From: Oceanospirillales bacterium
Lineage (GTDB): Bacteria; Pseudomonadota; Gammaproteobacteria; Pseudomonadales; Endozoicomonadaceae
Assembly: GCA_004762125.1 (NCBI GenBank)
Contig: SIHQ01000003.1
Location: 231,552-295,551, forward strand
Length of the DNA: 64,000 nucleotides
Direction of reading: 5' to 3'
Shown one piece after another: positions 26,915-36,362 of the stretch (position 1 is the stretch's first letter; each line of letters starts with the position of its first letter). A program made the translations under genes and the position numbers. The notes under the pieces were generated by a model that worked only from the letters and a program-made list of their open reading frames with translations, ran no database searches and was not told the DNA's origin.

Positions 26915-26926
26915 AATAACAAGAAT
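26915..26926 (+). promoter_or_regulatory. AAN-repeat site overlapping the epd start
   Basis: AATAACAAGAAT, four AAN triplets, between the weak Shine-Dalgarno TTGGA and the start codon of epd. It could be bound by Hfq to block initiation. Confidence 0.4.
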
Positions 26927-27938
26927 GGCGTTCAGACTGGCAATTAATGGCTATGGCCGTATCGGGCAATGTGTACTCCGCGCGCTCTATGAAAACGGCT
27001 ATCGTTCAGAATTGGAAATTGTTGCCATTAATGAGCTATCAGACTTGGACACTTTGGCCTACCTCACCCGTTACGATACAACCCATGGGCGTTTCCCCGC
27101 CAAAGTAGATCATGAGGGTGAACATCTGATTGTGTCTGGTGATCGTATCAAGGTATTCCACGAGAAAGACCCACGCAATGTCGACTGGAAATCCATGAAC
27201 ATCGACCTGTTGCTAGAATGTTCAGGATCGTTCAAGGAAAGAGATATTGCAGAGTTGCACCTCGAGAGTGGCGCAAGAAAACTGTTATTTTCTCAACCGG
27301 CGCAGTCCGATGTAGATGCCACTATTGTTTACGGAATCAATGAAGAAACCCTGAATTCAGATGACCGGATCATCTCCAGCGCATCCTGTACCACCAACTG
27401 TATTGTTCCGGTTATAAAAGCACTGAATGATACTCTGGGCATTGAGTATGGAAGCATCACAACCATTCACTCAGCCATGAACGATCAACCTGTTATTGAT
27501 GCTTATCACAAGAGTGACCTCAGGCTGACCCGAAGTGCCCTCCACTCTATTATTCCTGTAGACACCGGCCTTTCAAAAGGTATTGATCGTTTGTTGCCTG
27601 AGCTGGAAGGAAAATTCAAAGCTAACTCGGTTCGTGTGCCGACCATTAATGTTTCCTGCATTGACTTATGCGTCCATATAAAACAGGAAACAACGGAAGA
27701 AGAAGTAAACCGGATTCTTGAACAAGCGACTCATGGGCGATTAGAAGGCATCTTTGGTTTTTCCAATGAGCCCCATGCTTCCGTCGACTTTAACCACGAT
27801 GCAAGATCCTGCATCGTGGATGGAACACAAACCAAGGTGACATCCGGCAAACTCATCAAACTGCTTTGCTGGTTTGATAATGAGTGGGGATTCTCCAACC
27901 GGATGCTGGATGTGGCCAGTTACTGGCTAAAGCACTGA
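26925..27938 (+). CDS. epd: Erythrose-4-phosphate dehydrogenase
   Basis: NAD-dependent oxidation of erythrose 4-phosphate, an entry to pyridoxal 5-phosphate synthesis. It is 337 residues of the GAPDH superfamily. The Rossmann motif INGYGRIGQ is at 8-16 and the catalytic Cys155 lies in SASCTTNC. The gene context (tkt side, pgk downstream) and the sequence FDNEWGFSNRM support Epd rather than glycolytic GAPDH. The initiation region reads GGAATAACAAGAATG, so AAN triplets fill the gap between Shine-Dalgarno and start. Confidence 0.88.
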   Translation: MAFRLAINGYGRIGQCVLRALYENGYRSELEIVAINELSDLDTLAYLTRYDTTHGRFPAKVDHEGEHLIVSGDRIKVFHEKDPRNVDWKSMNIDLLLECSGSFKERDIAELHLESGARKLLFSQPAQSDVDATIVYGINEETLNSDDRIISSASCTTNCIVPVIKALNDTLGIEYGSITTIHSAMNDQPVIDAYHKSDLRLTRSALHSIIPVDTGLSKGIDRLLPELEGKFKANSVRVPTINVSCIDLCVHIKQETTEEEVNRILEQATHGRLEGIFGFSNEPHASVDFNHDARSCIVDGTQTKVTSGKLIKLLCWFDNEWGFSNRMLDVASYWLKH

Positions 27939-27943
27939 CAACA

Positions 27944-27992
27944 AAAAAACGCACGTTTATTCTCACGTAAAAACAATATAAATGTGCGTTTC
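27944..27992. terminator. Inverted repeat after epd
   Basis: AAACGCACGTTTAT and ATAAATGTGCGTTT form an imperfect 14-bp stem around a loop of about 17 nt. The A tract on the left makes it a better terminator on the minus strand, but it probably ends epd. Confidence 0.45.
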
Positions 27993-28189
27993 CGTTAACC
28001 CCTGATATTTGCATTGACCCACGTCACTTCCGGCTTTCAAGCCATACCCGCTGTAATTTTTTTATGCTATTGTCCAACTCGATTTCTCATTCCAGCACTT
28101 TCGCTAACCGGTGCTTTTGTACTATTTTCAAGGCCTAAAGCGATAGCTGCTCCCCTTCTGTGAAACTCGTTGCATAGGAAGAAATTCTC

Positions 28190-29353
28190 ATGAACGTCCA
28201 GAAAATGATTGACCTGGATCTGGCTGGCAAACGTGTCCTCATTCGTGAAGACCTGAACGTACCAGTAAAAGATGGCAAGGTTATCAGCGACGCCCGTATT
28301 CTTGCCTCACTACCTACCATCAAACTGGCTCTCGAAGCCGGCGCCAGGCTTATGGCTACTTCCCACCTCGGTCGTCCTACTGAAGGTGAGTATGACGAAC
28401 AGTTTTCCCTGAAACCTGTTGCCGATTACATGGGTAACCTGCTGGGCAAAGAAGTTCGTCTGATCAAGAACTGGGTTGATGGTGGCTTCGACGTTGCTGA
28501 AGGCGAGCTGGTCATTCTGGAAAACGTTCGCTTCAACAAGGGCGAAAAGAAAGACGACGAAGCTCTGTCAAAGAAGATGGCCGCTCTGTGCGATGTTTAC
28601 GTGATGGACGCTTTCGGTACAGCTCACCGTGCTCAAGCCTCGACTCACGGTGTTGGTAAATTTGCTGATACTGCTTGTGCCGGCCCTCTGTTAGCAGGTG
28701 AACTGGATGCATTAGGTAAAGCTCTGAGCAAACCTCAGCGTCCGATGTGCGCCATCGTTGGTGGTTCCAAAGTATCTACCAAACTGACCGTGCTGGAATC
28801 CTTGTCTGACATCTGCGATCAACTGATCGTTGGTGGAGGTATTGCCAACACATTCTTGGCTGCAGCCGGCCACAATGTTGGCAAATCCTTGTACGAAAAG
28901 GACCTGATTCCTAACGCCAAAGCGTTGATGGAAAAAGTCAACATTCCTATGCCTATCGATGTAGTGTGCGGCAAGAAATTTGACGAAAATGAACCTGCAA
29001 CCGTTAAGCTCGTCACTGAAGTTGAAGACGACGACATGATCTTCGACATTGGTCCTGAAACCCAGAAACTGTTCAACGACGCTCTACTATCAGCCAAAAC
29101 TATTCTGTGGAATGGCCCGGTTGGCGTCTTTGAATTCGACCAGTTCGGTGAAGGTACTCGTTCCATGTCCATGGCGATTGCTGAATCTCCCGCTTTCTCC
29201 ATCGCTGGCGGCGGCGATACTCTGGCTGCTATCGACAAATACGGTATCAAGCAGCAAGTTTCTTACATCTCTACGGGCGGCGGTGCCTTCCTGGAGTTTG
29301 TTGAAGGTAAAAAATTGCCTGCAGTAACGATGCTGGAAGAAGCTTCCAAGTAA
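28190..29353 (+). CDS. pgk: Phosphoglycerate kinase
   Basis: Glycolytic/gluconeogenic kinase, 387 residues. Substrate-binding N-terminal block [23 protein letters not shown], the hinge region [15 protein letters not shown] and the nucleotide-binding [15 protein letters not shown] and [14 protein letters not shown] motifs are all intact. It follows epd by 251 bp on the same strand, the common epd-pgk order. Codon use is strongly biased, as expected for high expression. Confidence 0.97.
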   Translation: MNVQKMIDLDLAGKRVLIREDLNVPVKDGKVISDARILASLPTIKLALEAGARLMATSHLGRPTEGEYDEQFSLKPVADYMGNLLGKEVRLIKNWVDGGFDVAEGELVILENVRFNKGEKKDDEALSKKMAALCDVYVMDAFGTAHRAQASTHGVGKFADTACAGPLLAGELDALGKALSKPQRPMCAIVGGSKVSTKLTVLESLSDICDQLIVGGGIANTFLAAAGHNVGKSLYEKDLIPNAKALMEKVNIPMPIDVVCGKKFDENEPATVKLVTEVEDDDMIFDIGPETQKLFNDALLSAKTILWNGPVGVFEFDQFGEGTRSMSMAIAESPAFSIAGGGDTLAAIDKYGIKQQVSYISTGGGAFLEFVEGKKLPAVTMLEEASK

Positions 29354-29370
29354 GCTTTGATCTGTTCAAA

Positions 29371-29398
29371 AGTGACCAGCCTGTTTATGCTGGTCACT
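29371..29398 (+). terminator. Hairpin after pgk
   Basis: A perfect 10-bp stem (AGTGACCAGC with GCTGGTCACT) with an 8-nt loop, followed by a C/T-rich tract. Probable pgk terminator. Confidence 0.6.
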
Positions 29399-29655
29399 CC
29401 TCCCTTTCCAAGAGTTTCCATTCACTTACGTCAGGGTTCGACGTATCATTCCTTTTCTACTCTTCTAATTTATATAAAAATTAATATATAAATCACTAAG
29501 TTAGTAAGTAAAACAACTATTCAAGTCTGTTTGTGTAACATCACTTATCCCATCTATAATGGGACGTTTGAATAGTTGAACTTGGCAGAGGCTCGCTCAA
29601 CATGGCTGTAATTCAGTCTAACTCAGGGCATCTGGAGCAAAATCAGGGAGAGTAT

Positions 29656-30300
29656 ATGCAAGAAGGAATGAGCTTGCAGGAAGGCTGGTATCTGCTCAAG
29701 ACCAAGTCAAAGCAGGAAGCGATCGCATTTGATAATCTCAAAATCCAGGGGTTTGATTCCTACAACCCTGAGATCTATGTTCGCAAAAAAAAGCAGTTAA
29801 AAGAAGAAGCTCTGTTCCCAGGATATATCTTTCTATACCTTGATCTGCATGATTTGTCCCGATATCACAAAATCCGCTCCACTCGTGGTGTCAGCGAAAT
29901 GGTTTATTTCAACCGGGTCACTCGACAACTTCATCGGGACGGACGTCTATCAAAGGCAGAGATGAACAATGACTCCGCCTTGCTCCCAAAACCGATACCT
30001 AATGGTCAGCATGTAATAGACACCATTAAGAGCATTGTTCAGTTGGTCAATGACAACGCTGAGGGGACGCAGCAGCAACAGGCTGATACAGGATTCAAAC
30101 AAGGCGACAAGGTTATTATGGATCACCCGCTCTATAAAAATCTTGAGATGACGTTTATGTACGATGTTGGCTGTGACCGCGGCGCGATCCTGATTCAGCA
30201 CATAAAACGTCAGCGTTGTGCCAATGGGTCTACCACTGATGAGGTGGTTTCTCGACAGGAAATCACAGTAAGAAAGAAAGATCTGCAGAAAACCGGATGA
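29656..30300 (+). CDS. rfaH: Transcription antitermination factor RfaH-like
   Basis: NusG paralogue that rides on RNA polymerase and helps expression of long operons, often for surface polysaccharides. From the ATG at 29656 (GGGAGAG upstream) it is 214 residues. An earlier ATG at 29602 is possible. The NGN domain reads GWYLLKTKSKQEAIAFDNL and LFPGYIFLYLDL. The C-terminal region has FKQGDKVIMDHPLYKNLEMTF, a KOW-type sequence. It overlaps the following hydrolase gene by four bases. A longer linker than in E. coli RfaH separates the domains. Confidence 0.82.
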   Translation: MQEGMSLQEGWYLLKTKSKQEAIAFDNLKIQGFDSYNPEIYVRKKKQLKEEALFPGYIFLYLDLHDLSRYHKIRSTRGVSEMVYFNRVTRQLHRDGRLSKAEMNNDSALLPKPIPNGQHVIDTIKSIVQLVNDNAEGTQQQQADTGFKQGDKVIMDHPLYKNLEMTFMYDVGCDRGAILIQHIKRQRCANGSTTDEVVSRQEITVRKKDLQKTG

Positions 30301-31289
30301 ACAAAGATACAGATAACATCAATAAGTATGACCGCCCTGACCCAGAACAACTGAAGTCGCTACTTGAAGAAATGGATACAGAGAACTTACAGAACTCTGC
30401 ACCCCTTTCTGAAGAGCTGAGTAACTACGTCAGATTTTACGGTATCGATTTTGAACATCAGTTGTCAGATGTCAGGCACTCTATAGGGCGGATTGAGAGC
30501 AATGGTTATCAACTGGCTTGTCATCTGTTTTTGAAAAAAAATGCCAAAGGCAGTTTTTTCCTGCTTCATGGCTATTACGATCATGTCGGTCTATTTGGCA
30601 ATATCATAGGGTTTCTGCTGAAGTCCGGTTATAACGTGCTGGCCTATGAATTGCCTGGGCATGGTCTATCCAGTGGAGCACCTGCCTCCATCCCTGACTT
30701 TAAAATTTACACACGTATTTTTGCAGATCTTCTCGAGAAGTTTGAGCACAGCCTGCCAAAGCCCTGGCATACCTTCGGGCAAAGTACCGGTTGTGCCATT
30801 TTGACAGATTACTTTATGGAGTTAGCGGAAAAACGACAGTCTTCACCTTTTGAACAGGTCTTCTTTTCAGCACCTCTGATCAGACCCTGGCTCTGGAAGC
30901 TGGGCAGGATTCAGTTGCATATTCTGAAACCTTTTACGAAAGGAATACGTCGCAGATACACCAACAATTCCAGAAACAGGCATTTTCTACAGCTATCACA
31001 CAACGATCCTCTTACACCTGACATCCTGGCAACAGCGTGGGTCAGTGCACTGGACAGATGGATCAAAGACATTGAGTCCTGTTCAGAAAAAAGCCTTATT
31101 AGTCCGGTGATTTTTCAGGGAACCGATGATCGAACTGTTGATGCCAAACACAATATTCCCGTACTTCAGCGTTTGTTTAAAAATCCTGAGATTTACTATC
31201 TAGAGCAAGCAGGACACCACCTACCCAATGAGTTACCTGATACAGTGAGTACCATTCAGCATTTATTAACTAACAGTCTTCAGGTTTGA
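30297..31289 (+). CDS. Alpha/beta hydrolase (monoacylglycerol lipase-like)
   Basis: 330-residue serine hydrolase of the S33/lysophospholipase group. The oxyanion region is FFLLHGYYDHVGLFG, the LPGHGLSSG motif follows, and the nucleophile Ser163 sits in FGQSTGCA. The acid is in GTDDRTVD (277-282) and the His in AGHHLPNE (307-308). No signal peptide or membrane segment, so probably cytoplasmic. It is translationally coupled to rfaH by an ATGA overlap, which is unexpected for these functions. Confidence 0.85.
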   Translation: MNKDTDNINKYDRPDPEQLKSLLEEMDTENLQNSAPLSEELSNYVRFYGIDFEHQLSDVRHSIGRIESNGYQLACHLFLKKNAKGSFFLLHGYYDHVGLFGNIIGFLLKSGYNVLAYELPGHGLSSGAPASIPDFKIYTRIFADLLEKFEHSLPKPWHTFGQSTGCAILTDYFMELAEKRQSSPFEQVFFSAPLIRPWLWKLGRIQLHILKPFTKGIRRRYTNNSRNRHFLQLSHNDPLTPDILATAWVSALDRWIKDIESCSEKSLISPVIFQGTDDRTVDAKHNIPVLQRLFKNPEIYYLEQAGHHLPNELPDTVSTIQHLLTNSLQV

Positions 31290-31432
31290 TCTGCTTGCAC
31301 ACATAATCAGATTCGCTGATACGGGCTTAAAACCAAGGTATTCGTCGTACCATTTTTCTATTTGGCTTAAGTCCGATGTATAGATATAGATATGATCAAC
31401 CCCGCTAAGCTCGGGCATGCTGAACACCCTTA

Positions 31433-31849
31433 TCAATACTGGTTTCTGGCTTCAAGATCATCAGTCAGATACTGGACGAACTCCCATTCCAGACCGTTAG
31501 CATCCTCATAGTAATACCGACGACGAATGTCACTGTCTTCCTGAAATTGTGGATCACTCTCAAAACCTTCAGCCTTTAGCCTCTGATCAACTCCATCAAT
31601 ATCATCCACCACAAAAGCCAAATGATTTACGCCTGAGCGTGAATAGTCTTTCCGGGAAACCTTACCGCTACTATCCAGAGCTTCATTCAGGGTGATATAG
31701 GTTTTATCATCACCGAAGTGGAGCCACTTTCTTTCACTACCGTCACCCTCTCCTCTGACCCTGAATTCCGGTAATGCGGCTTGTAATAGCTTTAGAGATT
31801 CAGCAATGGATTTCACTGTGATGTTGGCATGTTCAATGTAGATACTCAT
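31433..31849 (-). CDS. VOC (glyoxalase/dioxygenase fold) family protein
   Basis: 138-residue vicinal-oxygen-chelate fold protein. IEHANITVKSIAESLKLLQ starts the first beta-alpha-beta-beta-beta module and GVNHLAFVVDDIDGVDQRL the second. ANGLEWEFVQY carries a conserved Glu likely to bind metal. Possible roles include detoxification or ring cleavage; substrate unknown. It is divergent from the Fe-S type regulator at 31957 and may be its target. Confidence 0.8.
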   Translation of the reverse strand: MSIYIEHANITVKSIAESLKLLQAALPEFRVRGEGDGSERKWLHFGDDKTYITLNEALDSSGKVSRKDYSRSGVNHLAFVVDDIDGVDQRLKAEGFESDPQFQEDSDIRRRYYYEDANGLEWEFVQYLTDDLEARNQY

Positions 31850-31865
31850 GATGATCTCTCTTTTT

Positions 31866-31929
31866 TTTATAAAGCATTTCGTTTACATATACAGGGTAGC
31901 TTTATTTATAAACAAAATACTTTATAAAC
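31866..31929. promoter_or_regulatory. Three TTTATAAA palindromes between divergent genes
   Basis: The 8-bp palindrome TTTATAAA occurs at 31866-31873, 31905-31912 and 31921-31928 in the 107-bp gap between the VOC gene and the regulator. The last two extend to TTTATAAAC. Such repetition suggests an operator for the adjacent regulator, but A/T-rich promoter sequence could give the same by chance. Confidence 0.4.
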
Positions 31930-31956
31930 TTTCTATAGCTTCGATATACTCATGCT

Positions 31957-32589
31957 ATGAAGCATCTCAAAACACAAGATCGAATCCTGCAACTGATTAA
32001 AACTCAGGGAGAGAAGACTGCCTCAGAACTGGGTAGAGATCTCAATATCACCAGCATGGGGGCACGTCAGCATCTTGAACGAATGGAATCAGAAGGATTA
32101 CTGATTTCAAAAGATGTGAAACAAGGTGTTGGCAGACCAAAACGGTTCTGGAGCTTGTCAGAAAAGTCTCTACAACATTTTCCAGACCGTCATGATCAGC
32201 TGACACTCGATATGCTGATTTCCATCAAGAATGTGTTTGGAGATCAGGGACTGGAGCAACTGATTAATCATCGTAGTCAGACGACAAAAAATCTATATCG
32301 AATCGAACTGGATAAAATCATAAGTCTTGAAGACAAGGTGAGTACTCTAACCAGAATTCGTTCGGAAGAAGGTTATATGGCTGGCTATTCATCCGTCGAT
32401 AACGATTTTCTTTTCTATGAAAACCACTGCCCTATTTGCTTTGCCGCATCTGCTTGTCAGAACTTTTGTCGTTCTGAACTGGAGATTTTTCAGTCATTGT
32501 TTGAAGGGTTGGCGACCATCACCAGACAGGAGCATATTCTTGAAGGCTCTCGTCGATGCTCTTACCTGATATCACCGCTACTAAAATAA
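31957..32589 (+). CDS. Winged-helix regulator with a probable Fe-S cluster site
   Basis: 210-residue transcription factor. Residues 5-65 form a DeoR/ArsR-like winged helix (TASELGRDLNITSMGARQHL, then GVGRPKRFW). The C-terminal half has Cys158, Cys161, Cys167, Cys171 and a distant Cys201, in HCPICFAASACQNFC and RRCSYL. This Cys arrangement resembles SufR-type regulators (COG2345), which sense iron-sulphur status or redox. No suf genes are near. Its likely target is the divergent VOC gene or itself. Confidence 0.78.
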   Translation: MKHLKTQDRILQLIKTQGEKTASELGRDLNITSMGARQHLERMESEGLLISKDVKQGVGRPKRFWSLSEKSLQHFPDRHDQLTLDMLISIKNVFGDQGLEQLINHRSQTTKNLYRIELDKIISLEDKVSTLTRIRSEEGYMAGYSSVDNDFLFYENHCPICFAASACQNFCRSELEIFQSLFEGLATITRQEHILEGSRRCSYLISPLLK

Positions 32590-32614
32590 TTGAAACCAGA
32601 GCGTGGTAATACAA

Positions 32615-32648
32615 AAAAGGCTTCACTCAGATCAAGTGAAGCCTTTTT
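32615..32648. terminator. Bidirectional terminator
   Basis: A stem GGCTTCACT/AGTGAAGCC with A and T tracts on the two sides, between the convergent regulator and dsbB genes. Confidence 0.85.
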
Positions 32649-32663
32649 CAAAGAGCTGATCTA

Positions 32664-33215
32664 TTAACGTTTTTTCAATTCACTGATGATGCACAGACCA
32701 AAAGCAACAACGTACATACCAAAGATAAAGCTCATCCAGTTAGCCATATTCAGCCCCAGGAACATCCAGCCATCCTGTCCACAGAAACCAGCAGGCAGGA
32801 ACATCTCAGGCCACCATTCGTAAAGAGGCAAGCTAAACGGGAAATCAGGCAGTGCTTTACAGGTCATAAACAAATCATTATCACCGTAGTAACCCAGTTG
32901 TTGCACCGCTGCTTTCAACCCATAGAGAGCACCAGTGATCCATACAAGATAACCTGCACTACGTACCAGCTTATTTCTGGGAGAGATCAACATGATGCCT
33001 GCAGCAGTGGCCAGCAGCATGATAGCAAGGCGCTGATAGACACAGAGTTCACAAGGATCCATCAGCATTACGTACTGAAAATACCAGGCAGTGGATTCCA
33101 GTGACAAGGCCGTCACCAGCATAATCAACCAGGTCATACGATGGTTCTGCCACTCCCTGATTGTTCCCAATGGAGCAGAACGAAAGTCAGTCCAGATTTT
33201 TGCCAGTGCGTTCAC
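32664..33215 (-). CDS. dsbB: Disulfide bond formation protein DsbB
   Basis: Inner-membrane quinone-dependent oxidase that re-oxidises DsbA. It is 183 residues with four membrane helices. The first periplasmic pair is Cys55-Glu-Leu-Cys58 in PCELCVYQR, the second Cys119 and Cys145. The Arg after the first CXXC that supports quinone binding is present. It lies 40 bp downstream of dsbA on the same strand, so the two form an operon. Confidence 0.95.
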   Translation of the reverse strand: MNALAKIWTDFRSAPLGTIREWQNHRMTWLIMLVTALSLESTAWYFQYVMLMDPCELCVYQRLAIMLLATAAGIMLISPRNKLVRSAGYLVWITGALYGLKAAVQQLGYYGDNDLFMTCKALPDFPFSLPLYEWWPEMFLPAGFCGQDGWMFLGLNMANWMSFIFGMYVVAFGLCIISELKKR

Positions 33216-33255
33216 TTAGGTGCTGCTCCATATGCTTGTGTTATTTCTATGATAA

Positions 33256-33867
33256 TCAGGGCTGTACTAGCAGATAGTCAATCAGAGCGTAAAACTGATC
33301 AAAAGACTCAAGGCTGTCCATTTTGACCACATACTTACCGTTGACAATAAACGAAGGTGTGGAAGTAACGGCATCTTCGTATGCTTCCCACAATTTAAAC
33401 GTCTTCTGAGTGTCTGAACTGCTCACACCTTTCTGAAATTCTTCACGGGTCAGGCCAGCTTTAGCAAGAGTAGCAAAAAACTGGTCATCGGATTTCCAGT
33501 CTCCAATTTTATCCTCTTGCAGGGCAGAAAACAGTGCTTCTTTGACTGCTTTTTTCTCACCGGTCTTTTCTGCTGCCAAGAGGGCCTTACTGATCTTGTC
33601 ACCATAGTCAGCAACAAAAGCAATGTGTGCCTGCTTAAAGCCTACCTTTTTGTCAGCCATCTTTTTCTTCACTGTCTGAATCATTCCCTGCTCCCACTTG
33701 TAACAGTGACCGCAATAGACTGAGTAGACTTCTGTCAAAGTAGGCTTTTCACTCTTCTGGAAGGTAGCTGGCAGCTGCGTGTAGTTCTTACCTTCAGAGA
33801 AGCTGGAGCCGAAAGCAACCAGCGGCATGGTCAGAAGCAGCGCTGCTGCTGCGATCATTTTTTTCAT
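33256..33867 (-). CDS. dsbA: Periplasmic thiol oxidase DsbA
   Basis: Introduces disulfides into exported proteins. It is 203 residues with a signal peptide of about 20 residues (MKKMIAAAALLLTMPLVAFG). The active site is Cys52-Gly-His-Cys55 (VYCGHCYKWE) where E. coli has CPHC. The cis-Pro loop is in TSTPSFIVNG. Coupled to dsbB, so a complete oxidation pair is encoded here. A Gly in place of the Pro is expected to change the redox potential. Confidence 0.94.
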   Translation of the reverse strand: MKKMIAAAALLLTMPLVAFGSSFSEGKNYTQLPATFQKSEKPTLTEVYSVYCGHCYKWEQGMIQTVKKKMADKKVGFKQAHIAFVADYGDKISKALLAAEKTGEKKAVKEALFSALQEDKIGDWKSDDQFFATLAKAGLTREEFQKGVSSSDTQKTFKLWEAYEDAVTSTPSFIVNGKYVVKMDSLESFDQFYALIDYLLVQP

Positions 33868-33974
33868 TGTTAGCCCCTATAGAGAACGATGTCTGAGTTG
33901 AATTTCGTGTTGTAAACTGACACTCGTAATCGTCTAAGTTATGAACTTTTTTATATATAAGGATTTTGACCTAA

Positions 33975-34814
33975 ATGAAGTTTGTCGGAGCTCATGTCAG
34001 CGCTGCTGGCGGGGTAGAAAATGCACCACTGAATGCCCATAAACTCGGTGCTACTGCCTTTGCCTTGTTCACCAAAAACCAGCGTCAGTGGCAAGCCAAA
34101 CCACTAACAGACAACAACATCAGCCTGTTCAAGGAACGGTGTGAACAATACGGCTATAAGCCTGAGCAAATTCTTCCCCATGACAGCTATCTGATAAACC
34201 TCGGGCACCCTGAACAGGAAGCTCTGGATAAATCACGAAATGCCTTTGTTGATGAGATAGAACGGTGCATGCAACTTGGCCTGGACCGTCTTAACTTTCA
34301 TCCAGGCAGTCATTTGAAAAAGCTGGATATCGCTGAATGTCTGAAACGTATTTCAGAATCTATCAATATGGCTCTGGATCAGACTGAAGGAGTGATTGCT
34401 GTCATTGAAAATACCGCCGGGCAAGGCAGTAATCTCGGTTGGCGGTTTGAAGAGCTGGCAGAAATTATTGATAGAGTGGAAGACAAAAGCCGTGTGGGTA
34501 TCTGTCTGGATACCTGTCATACCTTCGCGGCTGGCTATGATCTTCGAACCACAGAAACCTGTGAAAAAACCTTCGCTGAGTTTGAGCAGCTTGTAGGCTT
34601 TAACTATTTGAAAGGTATGCATCTGAACGACAGTAAGTGTGAATTGGGGTCAAGAAAGGACCGTCACCAAAGCCTTGGTCAAGGTGAAATAGGCTGGAAC
34701 CTATTCAAATACATTATGTCTGATGACCGCTTTAATGGTGTACCCATGGTTCTTGAAACCATCGACGAAACAAGGTGGGCTGATGAAATTGAAGCGCTAA
34801 AAATGATGCAGTAA
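33975..34814 (+). CDS. nfo: Endonuclease IV
   Basis: Zinc-dependent AP endonuclease of base-excision repair, 279 residues, the usual size. N-terminal [15 protein letters not shown], then [18 protein letters not shown]-type loop, [27 protein letters not shown] and MHLNDSK carry the three-metal ligands. It is divergent from dsbA and convergent with serA. Confidence 0.96.
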   Translation: MKFVGAHVSAAGGVENAPLNAHKLGATAFALFTKNQRQWQAKPLTDNNISLFKERCEQYGYKPEQILPHDSYLINLGHPEQEALDKSRNAFVDEIERCMQLGLDRLNFHPGSHLKKLDIAECLKRISESINMALDQTEGVIAVIENTAGQGSNLGWRFEELAEIIDRVEDKSRVGICLDTCHTFAAGYDLRTTETCEKTFAEFEQLVGFNYLKGMHLNDSKCELGSRKDRHQSLGQGEIGWNLFKYIMSDDRFNGVPMVLETIDETRWADEIEALKMMQ

Positions 34815-34854
34815 TATTAAAACGAGCCGGACAAACCGGCTCGTTTTAATATTG
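34814..34854. terminator. Bidirectional terminator between nfo and serA
   Basis: Perfect 18-bp stem with ACAAA loop: arms at 34814-34831 and 34837-34854, GC-rich at the tip and A/T-rich at the base. Suits both converging genes. Confidence 0.9.
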
Positions 34855-34867
34855 AAAAGAAACTGTT

Positions 34868-36097
34868 TCAGTAAAGAACGCGGCAGCGAATAGTGCCTTC
34901 GATTTCCTTCAATTTCTCCAGTGCGATTTCACTGCGATCGGCATCTACGTCCATGACTACATAACCAACGTTTTCGTTAGTTTGCAGGAACTGACCGCTG
35001 ATGTTGATATTATTTTCTGAGAACACTTTGTTAATCGCGCCCAGAACACCAGGGATGTTCTTATGAATGTGTAGCAATCGGTGCTTGTCAGCATGACCTG
35101 GCAGAGAAACTTCTGGGAAATTAACAGACGACAAAGTCGTACCAGTGTCACTGTACATGATGAACTTATCTGCAACTTCGCGACCAATGTTTTCCTGCGC
35201 TTCCTGAGTGCTACCACCTACGTGAGGCGTCAGAATCACATTATCAAGACCACGCAAAGGGCTTAAGAATTCATCATTATTAGAGCGAGGTTCTTCCGGG
35301 AACACATCAATAGCTGCACCCAACAGCTTACCTGATTCAATGGCTGATCTAAGTGCATTGATATCAACCACTGTGCCACGGGAAGCGTTAATTACCACGC
35401 TGCCGTCTTTCATCGCAGCCATCTGTTCCTCACCAAACATCCATTTGGTTGCAGGCGTTTCAGGAACATGCAGGCTGACTACATCTACCTTGGCAAGCAG
35501 TTCATTCAAGCTGCTAATTTGCTTCGCATTACCCATGGCCAGCTTGGTTACTACATCATAGTAATAGACTTTCATACCAAGGGATTCAGCCAGAATACTC
35601 AGTTGGCTACCAATACTGCCATAGCCAACAATGCCTAACCTTTTACCGCGGCTCTCGTAGGATTGTGCTGCGCTTTTGATCCAGCCCCCACGATGGGCAA
35701 CAGCATTCTTCTCAGGAACACCACGCAGTAAAAGAATGGCTTCAGCCAAAACCAGTTCGGCAACGGAGCGTGTATTTGAGTAAGGGGCATTAAATACCGG
35801 TATGCCTCTGGCAGCCGCAGCAGCCAAGTCAACCTGGTTAGTGCCTATACAGAAACAACCAACCGCAATCAGTTTTTCTGCAGCAGAAAATACATCCTCA
35901 GTCAGCTGGGTACGAGAACGAATACCCACAAAGTGAGCTTCAGAAATACGACGTTTTAGCTCATCATCTGGTAGGGATTTGGTAACATAATCAATGTTTG
36001 TATAACCGGAAGTTTCCAGTATTTCTACAGCAGATTGATGTACCCCTTCCAGCAGAAGGAAACGGATCTTACTCTTGTCCAGGGAAATAGAGGGCAT
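34868..36097 (-). CDS. serA: D-3-phosphoglycerate dehydrogenase
   Basis: First enzyme of serine synthesis, 409 residues, the E. coli-type length. NAD-binding motif LGIVGYGSIGSQL, catalytic Arg in INASRGTVVD, and His in TPHVGGSTQEAQ. A C-terminal ACT domain (HIHKNIPGVLGAINKVFSENNINI) carries serine feedback. It stands alone with a shared terminator. Confidence 0.96.
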   Translation of the reverse strand: MPSISLDKSKIRFLLLEGVHQSAVEILETSGYTNIDYVTKSLPDDELKRRISEAHFVGIRSRTQLTEDVFSAAEKLIAVGCFCIGTNQVDLAAAAARGIPVFNAPYSNTRSVAELVLAEAILLLRGVPEKNAVAHRGGWIKSAAQSYESRGKRLGIVGYGSIGSQLSILAESLGMKVYYYDVVTKLAMGNAKQISSLNELLAKVDVVSLHVPETPATKWMFGEEQMAAMKDGSVVINASRGTVVDINALRSAIESGKLLGAAIDVFPEEPRSNNDEFLSPLRGLDNVILTPHVGGSTQEAQENIGREVADKFIMYSDTGTTLSSVNFPEVSLPGHADKHRLLHIHKNIPGVLGAINKVFSENNINISGQFLQTNENVGYVVMDVDADRSEIALEKLKEIEGTIRCRVLY

Positions 36098-36362
36098 AAT
36101 ATTTGCTCGGATTATATTTCTTCTGCCGTTCAGTGCGTACAGTTGTCATACAGCACTGATGTTAGTTGTTGTTCGTTCCTGACAGACCGAATACTGCTTC
36201 AAGCATTGGAATTATTATAGTCGCTGGCGTATAACGGATCGGCGAGAATCATAGCACAGATGCATGCCTTAACGTGAAATGCCGCTACTTGATAGTGGAA
36301 AACCCTGACCAGCAATTGTATCAGGGCTTAAACTTGGCTTATTTGAAAGGTATGATGATCGT

